From contig NZ_JABFDG010000006.1 in NCBI RefSeq assembly GCF_013403955.1, positions 186,001 through 250,000 of the forward strand: a stretch of DNA of 64,000 nucleotides. The letters are read 5' to 3'. Below the pieces are notes generated by a model, which saw only the letters and a list, made by a program, of their open reading frames with translations, was not told the origin of the DNA and did not search any database. This DNA is from Winogradskyella vidalii (GTDB taxonomy: Bacteria > Bacteroidota > Bacteroidia > Flavobacteriales > Flavobacteriaceae). Both the position numbers and the translations under genes were made by a program. Positions 18,140 to 26,996 of this stretch are shown here, in pieces. Every line of letters begins with the position of its first letter. Position 1 is the first letter of the stretch.

Positions 18140-18910
18140 TTGCACTTCCACATTATCAAGTTCTATTTTAGACAATAATTCTAACTGATTTGCTTCAAAA
18201 GCTTTGCCTAACTTTTCAACCGGAATACTTTGATCTTCAGATTTAAAATTATTGTAATCTACAAAGCGTAAACTATTAATATAACGCTCATTGTAAGCTT
18301 CTCTAAATCGCATCCCTAAGCCACTTTCTTCCTTATAGGAATACGCTAGGTAATCCGCTTTAAATGTTTCTTTATTAATCCAATACACAAAAACATCATC
18401 AAAATCTTCACCACCACCAGCTTCATTAAAAGTCACTTTTATTTTATAGTAATTTTTAGACTTAATCTGTTCGCTCCCCAGTAAGGTTTTATTTACAGCG
18501 GCATCATTTAATCCGTAAGGTAATACCGAAAAATAATGCACAGAGTTTACAGAAGCTTCGTATTTTTTAGCAATAGAATCTTCAAGCTTAACAAAGGTTT
18601 CGTTATTGTAGCGTTCATAACCTACATTGCTTAACATATCAAATATAGAATCGTTGTCTTCTACGGTTAATCTGACTAATAGAAATTCGTGATTCTTACG
18701 CAGTGCCTGATAATACGTATCTCTAAATTCAAATTTAAGACTCGACCTTTTAAAGTTGTCTCCGCCAGACACCTCAATCGATTGATTTATAATATCATTT
18801 GCCGTTAAAGTCTTTTCAGTAGCTATAGCTTCATTTTGAGTTTTATTTGTATTGTCATTTTTACACGCTAAAAAGAGTATAACAACGAGGAGTCCGAGAA
18901 ATTGCTTCAT
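18125..18910 (-). CDS. DUF6503-like lipoprotein
   Basis: Envelope lipoprotein (lipobox LFLAC, Cys16) of 261 aa. The body reads as a beta-rich lipid-binding or LolA-like fold: NQSIEVSGGDNF, VNSVHYFSVLPYGLND, YYKIKVTFNEAGGGEDFDD, DYLAYSY. It resembles a Bacteroidota family I recall as DUF6503, sometimes mislabelled deoxyribose-phosphate aldolase because it neighbours deoC; family assignment is from memory. Function unknown. Convergent with the phosphatase gene, overlapping 15 nt. It has its own promoter at 18938-18972. Confidence 0.72.
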   Translation of the reverse strand: MKQFLGLLVVILFLACKNDNTNKTQNEAIATEKTLTANDIINQSIEVSGGDNFKRSSLKFEFRDTYYQALRKNHEFLLVRLTVEDNDSIFDMLSNVGYERYNNETFVKLEDSIAKKYEASVNSVHYFSVLPYGLNDAAVNKTLLGSEQIKSKNYYKIKVTFNEAGGGEDFDDVFVYWINKETFKADYLAYSYKEESGLGMRFREAYNERYINSLRFVDYNNFKSEDQSIPVEKLGKAFEANQLELLSKIELDNVEVQLVND

Positions 18911-18937
18911 GATAAAATTAGTTTACTTATAATGTCG

Positions 18938-18972
18938 CAAAACTATAAATAAGATTACATACTTATCCCAAA
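18938..18972 (-). promoter_or_regulatory. Promoter for the DUF6503-like gene
   Basis: Minus-strand TTTG (18972-18969), a 23-nt spacer and TAGTTTTG (18945-18938) fit the Bacteroidota consensus at the long end of the spacer range. Predicted leader is about 22 nt. Confidence 0.45.
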
Positions 18973-19112
18973 TTCAACTTAAAAAGGACACTTAAAATGG
19001 CTTTAATAGCTAGTATTTACCTAAAGCGTTTCAACTTTATATGTTAAAGCCGATAAACTTTTGTCGCTTTCGAGCTTCAAACTTCAATCTTACTTTCTTA
19101 TCTTTGCCCACC

Positions 19113-19571
19113 ATGCAAAAAACCGTTAACATACTCAATAGAAAAGCCAAATTTCAATATGAAATATTGGACAAATACACGGCAGGAATTGTCCTTACAG
19201 GTACCGAAATTAAATCGATACGGTCTGGAAAAGCTTCTATTGCTGAAGGGTTCTGCGAATTTAATGATCGCGGTGAACTTTTTGTCATTAATATGACGGT
19301 TGAAGAATACAAATACGGAACGCATTACAATCACAGACCTAAAGCTGAGCGCAAATTATTACTCAACAAAAGAGAGCTTAAAAAACTGGAAAAAGAGGTT
19401 AATATTAAAGGAAATGCTATTATTCCTTTAAAATTATTCGTTAATGATAGAGGTTTAGCTAAGCTCGTGATTGGTCTTGGAAAAGGTAAAAAACTTTACG
19501 ATAAACGCGAAACCATTAAGGATCGTGATAACAAGCGTAACTTGGACCGTATAAAAAAAGATTTCCGATAA
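19113..19571 (+). CDS. smpB: SsrA-binding protein SmpB
   Basis: Partner of tmRNA in trans-translation. The family signature is complete: NILNRKAKFQYEIL, AGIVLTGTEIKSIRSGKAS, and the basic tail KKLYDKRETIKDRDNKR. From ATG 19113 it has 152 aa, the usual size. The frame is open upstream to 19041 but that part is not conserved. TATCTTTG (19099-19106) ends six bases before this ATG, which also supports the chosen start. Confidence 0.95.
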   Translation: MQKTVNILNRKAKFQYEILDKYTAGIVLTGTEIKSIRSGKASIAEGFCEFNDRGELFVINMTVEEYKYGTHYNHRPKAERKLLLNKRELKKLEKEVNIKGNAIIPLKLFVNDRGLAKLVIGLGKGKKLYDKRETIKDRDNKRNLDRIKKDFR

Positions 19572-19771
19572 TTTTAAGATAGCCCTAACTTTTAATCAAC
19601 TATTTTTAGTCAAAAGTTTAAGATTACATCCATAATTTTGAATGATTCGTTTTACGCTATCATCACAAATCAATGTAGTGCTTAGACAACCTTTTATCAT
19701 TTAATTTCGTCTTTATGTAGGTACAGGCACAAAGTTTGTGATGATTTATTTTCCAAACAATCAAAAAAAAT

Positions 19772-22240
19772 ATGATTAAAAAACTACTCAGTTGTTTCCT
19801 TATCTCCTTCAGCACTTTAGTTTCCGCACAAATCACCGGAAACATCACCAATCAAAATAACGAAGCACTTCCCTTTGTCAACATCTTAATTGAAAACACC
19901 TATAAAGGAACCACCAGCAATAATGATGGATATTACGAACTCAATATTTCTACACAAAAAACCTACACAATTGTTTTTAGTTATTTAGGTTATAAAACGG
20001 AAAAAAAAGAGGTTTCCATAACTAAATTTCCGTATCAATTAGATGTCGTTTTAGAGGAAGAATCCGTATCACTCCATGAAGTTCTTATTGATGCAGACAA
20101 TGATCCTGCAAATGCCATTATGCGACAAGCTATTGCGCAACGTGAAGCCAATCTTAAGAAAATAAACGCTTTTAAAGCCGATTTTTACTCTAGAGGATTA
20201 ATTAAAATTAAGGATGCTCCCGAAAAATTACTAGGTCAAGATGTGGGTGATTTAGGTGGTGCATTAGATTCAACCCGAAGTGGAATTATTTACTTATCAG
20301 AAACCATTTCTGAAATTCAGTACTTATTTCCCGATAAGTTGAAAGAAAAAATTACAGCTTCAAAAGTTAGTGGTAATGACAACGGGTTTAGTTTTAATGC
20401 CGCTCAAGATGTCGATTTTAATTTCTATAAAAACACGATAAGTCTAGGCAATGAAATTATTTCACCTATAGCTAATAATGCCTTTGGCTATTACAATTAT
20501 AAGCTTGATGGTGTATTTTATGACGACAAAGGTCATCTGATTAATAAAGTTAAAGTGATACCGAAACGTAAAAACGACCCTGTGTTTTCAGGTTTTATTT
20601 ATATTGTAGAAGACCAGTGGAATATCTATGCTTTAGAATTAGATATAACAGGTGTACAAGCACGAATTCCTGTTGCAGATATTTTATCGCTACAGCAAAG
20701 TTTTTCTTATTCAGAAACTAACAGTATTTGGGCACTCATCTCTCAAAGCATGGATTTTGAATTTGGCATGTTTGGCATCAAAGGCCAAGGTCGTTTTACG
20801 GCTGTTTACAGCAATTATGAGTTCAATGCCGAACTTACCCGAAAAGATTTTAGTCGAGAAATCGTTGCTTTTGAAAAAGAAGCCAACAAAAAGGATTCCT
20901 TATTCTGGAACAGTATGAGACCTGTACCTTTAACTGATGAAGAACGTACCGACTACATCAAAAAAGATAGTCTTCAAACGCTTCTGAAATCTAAACCGTA
21001 TTTGGACTCTTTAGATCGGGCTAACAATAAATTTAAATTAGGAAATATTTTAGGATACACCTATCAAAATTCGCATAAAGATTATCGCTTAGGATTTGAT
21101 ATTCCTATTTTAAATGGTATTCAGTTTAATACGGTTCAAGGCTATACGGCAAAAACTGATTTGTTCTACACGAAAAATTATGATGATTATAATCGCTTTT
21201 TAAGCGCAAAGGGAAGTCTTCAATATGGATTTTCGGACCAACGTTTACGTGCTACAGGGTCATTAACCTATAAATTTAATAGCATTACAAATTCCTTTCT
21301 AAGCGTGTCTGGAGGTGTTAAAACCGAACAGTTTAATGCTTCTAATCCTATTTCTACTTTAGTCAATTCGGTAAGCACCTTATTTTTTGAGGATAATTAT
21401 ATGAAACTATATGATAAAAGTTTTGTAGCACTTAACTATTCCGAAGAACTTTTTAATGGCTTTAGACTTTATACGAGTTTAAGCTACAAACGGCGAAAAG
21501 CACTCTTTAACACTACCGACCAAACTTTTTTTAATGATGAAAATGATGCTTATACCAGCAATAATCCCTTAGACCAAACAGCTTTTGGTGTTGCGTCTTT
21601 TGAAACCCATCATATTGTAAAAGCAACGGTTAGCGCGCGTATTAATTTTGGACAAGACTATTTAAGCTACCCTGATGCTAAGTATAATCTGAGCAACGAC
21701 AATTACCCAACTTTATATTTGGGTTACGAAACAGGTTTCGCATCGACTAATGAAGCTTATAATTTTAATCAGGTTAAAGCACGAGTCGAGCAATCTTTCA
21801 ACATAAAAGATAAGGGACGTTTTATGTATAACCTTAGAGCTGGAAAGTTCTTTGATGCCGATGCTATTGCTTTTATGGATTACCAACATTTTAACGGCAA
21901 CCAAACGCATATAAGTACAGATGGCAATTATATGAATGTGTTTAATAATTTAGATTATTATGCAGCAAGTACCAATGATTCGTATTTTGAAGGTCATGTA
22001 GAACACGACTTTAATGGTTTTATACTCGGCAAAGTACCAATGCTTAACCAATTGAATTTCAATTTAATTGTAGGCGCACACCTATTAGCAACACCAGATT
22101 TTAAGCCTTATCAAGAATATTCAGTAGGCATCGATAATATTGGTTGGGGAAAATGGCGATTATTAAGAGTTGATTATTTACGTTCTTACCAAAGCGGATT
22201 TCAAAGTGATGCTATTGTTTTTGGCTTAAAATTCTTTTAA
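19772..22240 (+). CDS. DUF5686 outer-membrane protein with carboxypeptidase-regulatory-like domain
   Basis: 822 aa. Signal peptide (about 1-19, LVSAQ). Then a CarboxypepD_reg-like Ig domain at about 20-100 (ITGNITNQNNEALPFVNILI, SNNDGYYELN), as in the N-terminus of many TonB-linked outer-membrane proteins. The rest fits the DUF5686 family: a long region rich in aromatic, alternating strands and a C-terminus ending in FGLKFF, as expected for an outer-membrane beta-barrel. No TonB plug is recognised. Role unknown; possibly a transport or anchoring barrel. The following small genes are close and may be in the same transcript. Confidence 0.82.
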   Translation: MIKKLLSCFLISFSTLVSAQITGNITNQNNEALPFVNILIENTYKGTTSNNDGYYELNISTQKTYTIVFSYLGYKTEKKEVSITKFPYQLDVVLEEESVSLHEVLIDADNDPANAIMRQAIAQREANLKKINAFKADFYSRGLIKIKDAPEKLLGQDVGDLGGALDSTRSGIIYLSETISEIQYLFPDKLKEKITASKVSGNDNGFSFNAAQDVDFNFYKNTISLGNEIISPIANNAFGYYNYKLDGVFYDDKGHLINKVKVIPKRKNDPVFSGFIYIVEDQWNIYALELDITGVQARIPVADILSLQQSFSYSETNSIWALISQSMDFEFGMFGIKGQGRFTAVYSNYEFNAELTRKDFSREIVAFEKEANKKDSLFWNSMRPVPLTDEERTDYIKKDSLQTLLKSKPYLDSLDRANNKFKLGNILGYTYQNSHKDYRLGFDIPILNGIQFNTVQGYTAKTDLFYTKNYDDYNRFLSAKGSLQYGFSDQRLRATGSLTYKFNSITNSFLSVSGGVKTEQFNASNPISTLVNSVSTLFFEDNYMKLYDKSFVALNYSEELFNGFRLYTSLSYKRRKALFNTTDQTFFNDENDAYTSNNPLDQTAFGVASFETHHIVKATVSARINFGQDYLSYPDAKYNLSNDNYPTLYLGYETGFASTNEAYNFNQVKARVEQSFNIKDKGRFMYNLRAGKFFDADAIAFMDYQHFNGNQTHISTDGNYMNVFNNLDYYAASTNDSYFEGHVEHDFNGFILGKVPMLNQLNFNLIVGAHLLATPDFKPYQEYSVGIDNIGWGKWRLLRVDYLRSYQSGFQSDAIVFGLKFF

Positions 22241-22249
22241 TTTTATAAC

Positions 22250-22810
22250 ATGAAAAAAATCATATTGTGCTGTACGATTATAATGGCCTGTTTTACAATT
22301 TCTGGTCAGAATATCGATAATTTAAAATTTAAAAACACTAAAGATTCATTAACTAGCGTTTTACTATCAGAATATGATTTTTATAATTCTAAACGATTTA
22401 AAATTAAGCAAAAACTCGATTCCATTAGACTTGAAAAACAAATTGAGCTCATCACACAAATTGAAGGTCAATGGGAATATATTAAAGGAGCTTGCCCCGA
22501 TTGTATCATATCTAAAGACGAAAAAAAGATAAAACGATTTATTAAAATTACTAGAAAAGACATCATCTTCTATCAAGATGCTATTTCCGAAAACAACATC
22601 ATTGCCAAAGAGCAATTAAGGTTTAGTGATTATATGGATTCCTTTTCTGGCTTAACGTCTATCGTTTATAGCGATAAACGTGTATGGAATTTTACCATTG
22701 ATACCACTCAGAATTATTTATCTACGAGTTATATTGGAAATGAAAAAAAAGACCATATATCAACCGTTGTTAGTGGTAATTATACGCATTATTACAAACG
22801 TATTAACTAA
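22250..22810 (+). CDS. Uncharacterised exported protein
   Basis: Not recognised. 186 aa with a signal peptide (about 1-19, ending TISGQ). A Lys-rich helical segment (45-75) is followed by GQWEYIKGACPDC, which suggests a small beta-barrel (lipocalin-like) region and carries a CxxC pair; the pair may be structural or redox active. It lies 9 nt after the DUF5686 gene, so it is probably cotranscribed and may act in the same envelope process. Confidence 0.65.
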   Translation: MKKIILCCTIIMACFTISGQNIDNLKFKNTKDSLTSVLLSEYDFYNSKRFKIKQKLDSIRLEKQIELITQIEGQWEYIKGACPDCIISKDEKKIKRFIKITRKDIIFYQDAISENNIIAKEQLRFSDYMDSFSGLTSIVYSDKRVWNFTIDTTQNYLSTSYIGNEKKDHISTVVSGNYTHYYKRIN

Positions 22811-22835
22811 TTTACAGACTGCTTAAATCCCCATT

Positions 22836-23363
22836 ATGAAAACACCATTTATTCTTATTCTCATCGCTTTTACCTTAAATCTTTCTGCACAAGAACCTAA
22901 AGATTTCACATCTAATGTGGCTAGTATAGACAGCACCATGGCGAGTTTATATTCTGCAATTTCTGGTAATAAAGGCGACGTACGCAATTGGGACTTATTT
23001 AGACATTTATTTAGAAAAGACGCTAAACTCATTCCTATAGGAAAAAAAGACGGTCAAACGACTATACGCTATATGTCAGCAGACGATTATATTAAGTCTT
23101 CTGGTGCATGGTTGGCGGAAAATGGTTTCCATGAGGTTGAAATAAAACGCGAGACTCAATTATTTGGTGACATGGCACATGTGTATAGCACTTACGAAGC
23201 TTATACGAGTAAAGATGACGAAACACCAATGATGAAAGGCATTAATAGCATCCAATTGTTTAACGATGGTAAACGCTGGTGGATTGTAAACCTGTATTGG
23301 AAACAAGCCTCTGAAGCCTCCCCTATTCCTGAAGCCCATTTACCTGAAATTGAATCAGAATAG
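22836..23363 (+). CDS. Exported NTF2-like (SnoaL-type) protein
   Basis: 175 aa. Signal peptide (about 1-19, NLSAQ). The body has the NTF2-like order: an N-terminal helix (SIDSTMASLYSAISG), a loop with LFRHLFRKDAKLIPIG, then strands VEIKRETQLFGDMAHVYSTYEAYT and INSIQLFNDGKRWWIVNLYW. Such cone-shaped folds bind small ligands or catalyse simple reactions; no specific substrate can be given. It lies 26 nt after the previous gene. Confidence 0.75.
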   Translation: MKTPFILILIAFTLNLSAQEPKDFTSNVASIDSTMASLYSAISGNKGDVRNWDLFRHLFRKDAKLIPIGKKDGQTTIRYMSADDYIKSSGAWLAENGFHEVEIKRETQLFGDMAHVYSTYEAYTSKDDETPMMKGINSIQLFNDGKRWWIVNLYWKQASEASPIPEAHLPEIESE

Positions 23364-23438
23364 TTTACATTATAATCTACCTACAACAATTAACAATTTT
23401 TTAAATAATTCTTAAAGTGTAAATAGCATATTTGTAAC

Positions 23439-23822
23439 TTGAAAATACCGAACCACATAAAACACCTTTGTTCTTTTCTTTCAATTTCAGGATTCATTCT
23501 ATTGTTGGTGCTTTCACCTTGTAAGGTTCGGAATTCTATTCAAGAGGTTTTTGAAGTTCCGAAAACCGAAGTTTCAAATAAAAGTATTTCTGCACTAAAA
23601 AATGGGACATGTAATGTTTCTTCGACTGAAAACACCATACTTTCAAAATCTAATATCAACCTGCAACTTTCGCAAGCACTATTAGTAAAACCATCCTTAT
23701 TTAAAACGAATACTATTGCGCTTTCAGAGCGTTCTATAACACAATATTACAACGCTAGAGCCGAGATTCCGCCTGTAGTTCCTTATTATATACTCTTTCA
23801 GAATAACAAAGCTTATCTATAA
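23439..23822 (+). CDS. Small lipoprotein-like protein preceding DoxD
   Basis: 127 aa, probable TTG start at 23439 since no upstream ATG is available. The N-terminus has a hydrophobic segment (residues 12-26) ending LSPCKVRN, a plausible lipobox with Cys28. The remainder is low in hydrophobics with a second cysteine (GTCNVSST). The C-terminus VVPYYILFQNNKAYL looks conserved in character. I recall similar short proteins in flavobacteria but no function is known. It sits 73 nt before the DoxD-DoxA fusion gene and may be its partner. Confidence 0.6.
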   Translation: MKIPNHIKHLCSFLSISGFILLLVLSPCKVRNSIQEVFEVPKTEVSNKSISALKNGTCNVSSTENTILSKSNINLQLSQALLVKPSLFKTNTIALSERSITQYYNARAEIPPVVPYYILFQNNKAYL

Positions 23823-23894
23823 TTAATTTTCTTCAGACTTAAATTTAGCATTCTCAGCTAAAAGAAAATTATTACTCATATTATAGATAACAAA

Positions 23895-24908
23895 ATGAAT
23901 ATACCTATTAAAAACGATTCGGGCTTTTTAGCCCTTGCAGTAAGAATGGTCATCGGATGGACTTATTTTTCTGCTTTTTTCAGACGAACCATTTTAGCCG
24001 ATAAATTAGACCCAGAACTTGCAGGATACATTGGCGTAAAATTTAATCATTTCCTTCCTCATGCTTTAGGCATAAAACCTATGATTCAGTATATGGTGGA
24101 AAATCCAGATATACTTTGGTATAATATGGTTGCATTTACCATAATTGAAGGCATTGTTGGCTTATTTATTATTTTCGGATTATTCACCAGGCTTATGAGT
24201 ATTGGTGTTTTTGGATTGGCCATGGGCATCCTTTTAGGTGCTGGCTGGATTGGTACGACTTGCTTAGATGAATGGCAAATAGGTGTACTTGGTATTGCTA
24301 CCGGATTTCTCTTGTTTTTAACAGGAAGTGGTCGGTTTTCACTAGACAATTACCTAATAAATAAAAATGTAGCCTTTACTAAAAAGAACTGGTTCGCTTG
24401 GATGGGTTCTGGGTTAATTCCTATTAAAGATAGTGTTTTCTCAAAAGTTGTGATTATTGGCTCGTTCCTTATTTTAGGATTAACGCTTTATACGAATCAA
24501 GTATTTCATGGTGGACTTTGGGGAACTTTACACAACAAATCTGTAAAGCCAAAACTTGAAATTACCGAGGGCCAATTTAAAAACGATGAACTTTCTTTCG
24601 ATGTCTTTAGAGTTGAAGGTGTTGATGTTTATGGCGCATGGATTATTGGTATTGAACTTAGAGATAGTCAAAACAGCGTGGTGATATACTACACACAGGA
24701 TAAATTGGCTAAGCTGCCAGAAGCTGCAATTGATAATTATTACATAGCGAAAGTAAAACCTGGTAAACACAGTTTAGTTGCACCATTAGGAGCAAAAGCA
24801 AATCTAAAACTTAAGAATTCTAAAATAAAGAATTTACCACCCGGTACTTACACTTTAAAAATGACCGATATTAGTGGTGCCAGCTGGGAGCATCAAATAA
24901 CAAAATAG
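23895..24908 (+). CDS. DoxD-DoxA fusion (thiosulfate:quinone oxidoreductase small subunit-like)
   Basis: 337 aa. Residues 1-155 resemble the DoxD subunit: membrane helices with AVRMVIGWTYFSAFFRR, WYNMVAFTIIEGIVGLFIIFGLFTRL and GIATGFLLFLTGSGRFSLDNYL. A further helix at about 180-205 leads to an extracytoplasmic domain (about 215-337, PGKHSLVAPLGAKANLKL, LPPGTYTLKMTDISG) like DoxA. In the archaeon Acidianus the two form thiosulfate:quinone oxidoreductase; Bacteroidota carry them fused. Actual substrate here is uncertain, as DoxX-like proteins have varied roles. Ends at a bidirectional terminator. Confidence 0.82.
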   Translation: MNIPIKNDSGFLALAVRMVIGWTYFSAFFRRTILADKLDPELAGYIGVKFNHFLPHALGIKPMIQYMVENPDILWYNMVAFTIIEGIVGLFIIFGLFTRLMSIGVFGLAMGILLGAGWIGTTCLDEWQIGVLGIATGFLLFLTGSGRFSLDNYLINKNVAFTKKNWFAWMGSGLIPIKDSVFSKVVIIGSFLILGLTLYTNQVFHGGLWGTLHNKSVKPKLEITEGQFKNDELSFDVFRVEGVDVYGAWIIGIELRDSQNSVVIYYTQDKLAKLPEAAIDNYYIAKVKPGKHSLVAPLGAKANLKLKNSKIKNLPPGTYTLKMTDISGASWEHQITK

Positions 24909-24921
24909 AGGCTTTAATCAC

Positions 24922-24966
24922 AAAACGCCCAAAACTATAATATATCATTATGGTTTTGGGCGTTTG
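24922..24966. terminator. Bidirectional terminator between DoxD-DoxA and pcm
   Basis: aaacgcccaaaac (24923-24935) pairs perfectly with gttttgggcgttt (24953-24965) around a 17-nt AT loop. Placed between two convergent genes. Confidence 0.75.
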
Positions 24967-24984
24967 TATTTCTGTTTTTTCTAA

Positions 24985-25626
24985 TTAATTCTTATTCTCT
25001 AACATGGGTACAAATCTAAAATCACCAAACTCATGTTTTTCAAAATCCTTTAGTCCTTTTCTAATAAATAAAGTCATCACTTGTACATCATCACCTACAG
25101 GAATAACCAAGCGTCCACCAATAGCCAATTGGCTCAATAGCGGATTAGGAACGTATGGTGCTCCAGCTGTAACAATAATACTTTTAAAAGGCGCTTCTTC
25201 AGGCAAACCTTTATAGCCATCTCCAAAAATGAGTTTTTTAGCTCTATACCCAATGGTTGGTAAAAACTTAGAGGTTTTTTTAAAGAGTTCTTTTTGACGT
25301 TCAATACTATAAACCTTAGCGCCAAGCTCTAAAAGCACGGCCGTTTGATACCCGCTTCCTGTTCCAATTTCCAAAACGGTATCACCAGGTTGTATTTGTA
25401 ATAATTCAGATTGAAATGCAACCGTATAAGGTTGCGAAATGGTTTGGTCTGCAGCAATAGGAAACGCCTTGTCCATGTAAGCATGATCTATAAATCCGGA
25501 ATCCATAAACAAATGCCTCGGAATTTTACCAATAGCCTTTAAGACTCCTTTATCTTTTATATCTTTTTTAATGAGCGTGTCTACCAATTTTTGGCGCATT
25601 CCTTGATGCTTAAATGTGTCTTTCAA
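24985..25626 (-). CDS. pcm: Protein-L-isoaspartate O-methyltransferase
   Basis: SAM-dependent repair of isoaspartyl residues in aged proteins. Motifs: IPRHLFMDSGF, ADQTISQPYTVAFQ, the SAM-binding VLEIGTGSGYQTAVL, and IIVTAGAPYVPNPLLSQL near the C-terminus. 213 aa, normal length. The start is read as TTG at 25624-25626 because the residues KDTFKHQGMRQKLV match the family N-terminus; the first ATG (25597-25599) would drop nine of them. Convergent with the DoxD-DoxA gene. Confidence 0.93.
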   Translation of the reverse strand: MKDTFKHQGMRQKLVDTLIKKDIKDKGVLKAIGKIPRHLFMDSGFIDHAYMDKAFPIAADQTISQPYTVAFQSELLQIQPGDTVLEIGTGSGYQTAVLLELGAKVYSIERQKELFKKTSKFLPTIGYRAKKLIFGDGYKGLPEEAPFKSIIVTAGAPYVPNPLLSQLAIGGRLVIPVGDDVQVMTLFIRKGLKDFEKHEFGDFRFVPMLENKN

Positions 25627-25954
25627 AAGCGTAGTTTAGTTAGTTTAGCGTAAAAATAGCGCAAACAAAAGCAAAATCCAACCCCTAAAACTTCAAGATT
25701 TTTGTTATCTGTAGTTAAGCCGTTAAGATGCAAAGCTTTTATACCCTTAAGTTTTTTTATTAATTAATGATTTTAATCCAGTGGGATGGCATGAGTTTTC
25801 TATGCTTAATTTTGTGTGTTTGTTTTTTCTTACTTTGTAGAAAAACTTCAAATAAACAAGCCCCTTAATTAAGCTTAAGATGCTCTCAGTATTTTATATT
25901 TTCTTTTTTCAATTTCTAAATGAAAACGCCTATTTTTGTTAAAAACATAAAAAT
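25627..25954. other. Divergent intergenic region, 328 nt
   Basis: It separates pcm (minus) from the oxidoreductase (plus). A fragment near 25717-25736 (taagccgttaagatgcaaagc) resembles decayed flavobacterial intergenic repeat DNA, at low confidence. TATTTTTG at 25931-25938, 16 nt before the ATG, is a likely -7 box for the plus-strand gene, without a clear -33 element. Nothing else recognised. Confidence 0.4.
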
Positions 25955-26914
25955 ATGCTGAAAGTTGGTGTTCTTGGTGCTGGTCACCTTGGTAAAATTC
26001 ATTTGAGATTACTCAACCAATCTAATAAATATGATCTTGTCGGTTTCTATGATGCTGATACGGATAATGCAAAACGTGTTGCGGAAGAGTTTGGTTATAA
26101 CTATTTTGATGCTATTGATGATTTAATCGATGCTGTTGACGTGGTTGATATTGTAACACCTACCCTTTCGCATTATGAATGTGCTAAAAAAGCCATTAAA
26201 AAGGGCAGACATATTTTTATTGAAAAACCGATTACAAATACGGTTGAAGAAGCAGAAACGATTAGAACTTTAGTTGCAGAACATGGTGTTAAAGGACAAG
26301 TTGGCCATGTGGAGCGTTTTAATCCGGCTTTTATTGGTGTTAGAAATCAGATTAAAAATCCGATGTTTATAGAGTGTCACCGATTAGCAGAATTTAACCC
26401 ACGAGGCACTGATGTTCCTGTGGTTTTAGATTTAATGATTCATGATATTGATATTATACTCAGTGTAGTACAATCGCCAGTAAAGCATATTTCTGCAAGT
26501 GGCGTTGCTGTGGTTAGTGAAACGCCAGACATTGCTAATGCACGTATTGAGTTTAAAAACGGATGTGTTGCTAATTTAACGGCAAGCCGAATCTCATTAA
26601 AGAACATGCGTAAAACAAGATTCTTTCAAAAAGACGCTTATATCTCTGTCGATTTTCTTGAAAAGAAATGCGAAGTTGTAAAAATGAAAGATGCACCAGA
26701 AAATCCAGGTGATTTTGATATGATTTTACAAAACGCTGAAGGTTTAAAAAAGCAAATCTATTTTGATAATCCTGAAATTGCCAATAACAACGCCATTTTA
26801 GATGAATTAGAAACCTTTGCTGATGCCATTAACAACAATACAAAACCGATTGTAACCTTACATGATGGTACGGAAGCCTTACGTGTGGCCAATATGGTTA
26901 TTAATCAGTTTTAA
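25955..26914 (+). CDS. Gfo/Idh/MocA-family oxidoreductase
   Basis: NAD(P)-dependent sugar or cyclitol dehydrogenase-like protein, 319 aa. The Rossmann motif GVLGAGHLGKIHLRLL lies at the N-terminus, the family motif EKPITNT near residue 93, and the C-terminal alpha/beta domain contains GHVERFNPA and MIHDIDIILS. Substrate cannot be predicted: neighbours are not sugar genes. It is 82 nt upstream of hbd. Confidence 0.87.
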   Translation: MLKVGVLGAGHLGKIHLRLLNQSNKYDLVGFYDADTDNAKRVAEEFGYNYFDAIDDLIDAVDVVDIVTPTLSHYECAKKAIKKGRHIFIEKPITNTVEEAETIRTLVAEHGVKGQVGHVERFNPAFIGVRNQIKNPMFIECHRLAEFNPRGTDVPVVLDLMIHDIDIILSVVQSPVKHISASGVAVVSETPDIANARIEFKNGCVANLTASRISLKNMRKTRFFQKDAYISVDFLEKKCEVVKMKDAPENPGDFDMILQNAEGLKKQIYFDNPEIANNNAILDELETFADAINNNTKPIVTLHDGTEALRVANMVINQF

Positions 26915-26996
26915 TTCCTTAATATAGGCATCTTATAATATCAACTACATTATAATATAGTTTCCCTTTTTCGTGGGAAAAAAAATTAAAATTTTT

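Noticed and set aside
18125-18910. Lipoprotein near deoC considered as a second deoxyribose-phosphate aldolase.
   Set aside because: It has a lipoprotein signal and beta-rich sequence and none of the aldolase lysine motifs; the label comes from its neighbourhood only.
19041-19112. Upstream start for smpB adding 24 residues.
   Set aside because: SmpB homologues begin near the ATG at 19113, and a promoter-like element lies inside the upstream stretch.
19728-19740. cacaaagtttgtg palindrome before the DUF5686 gene, considered as an operator.
   Set aside because: Only 6-bp arms in AT-rich DNA; no second copy or known consensus.
19663-19851. Minus-strand 62-codon ORF across the start of the DUF5686 gene.
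   Set aside because: It covers the signal-peptide codons of a clearly real gene on the other strand and its intergenic region; no family resemblance.
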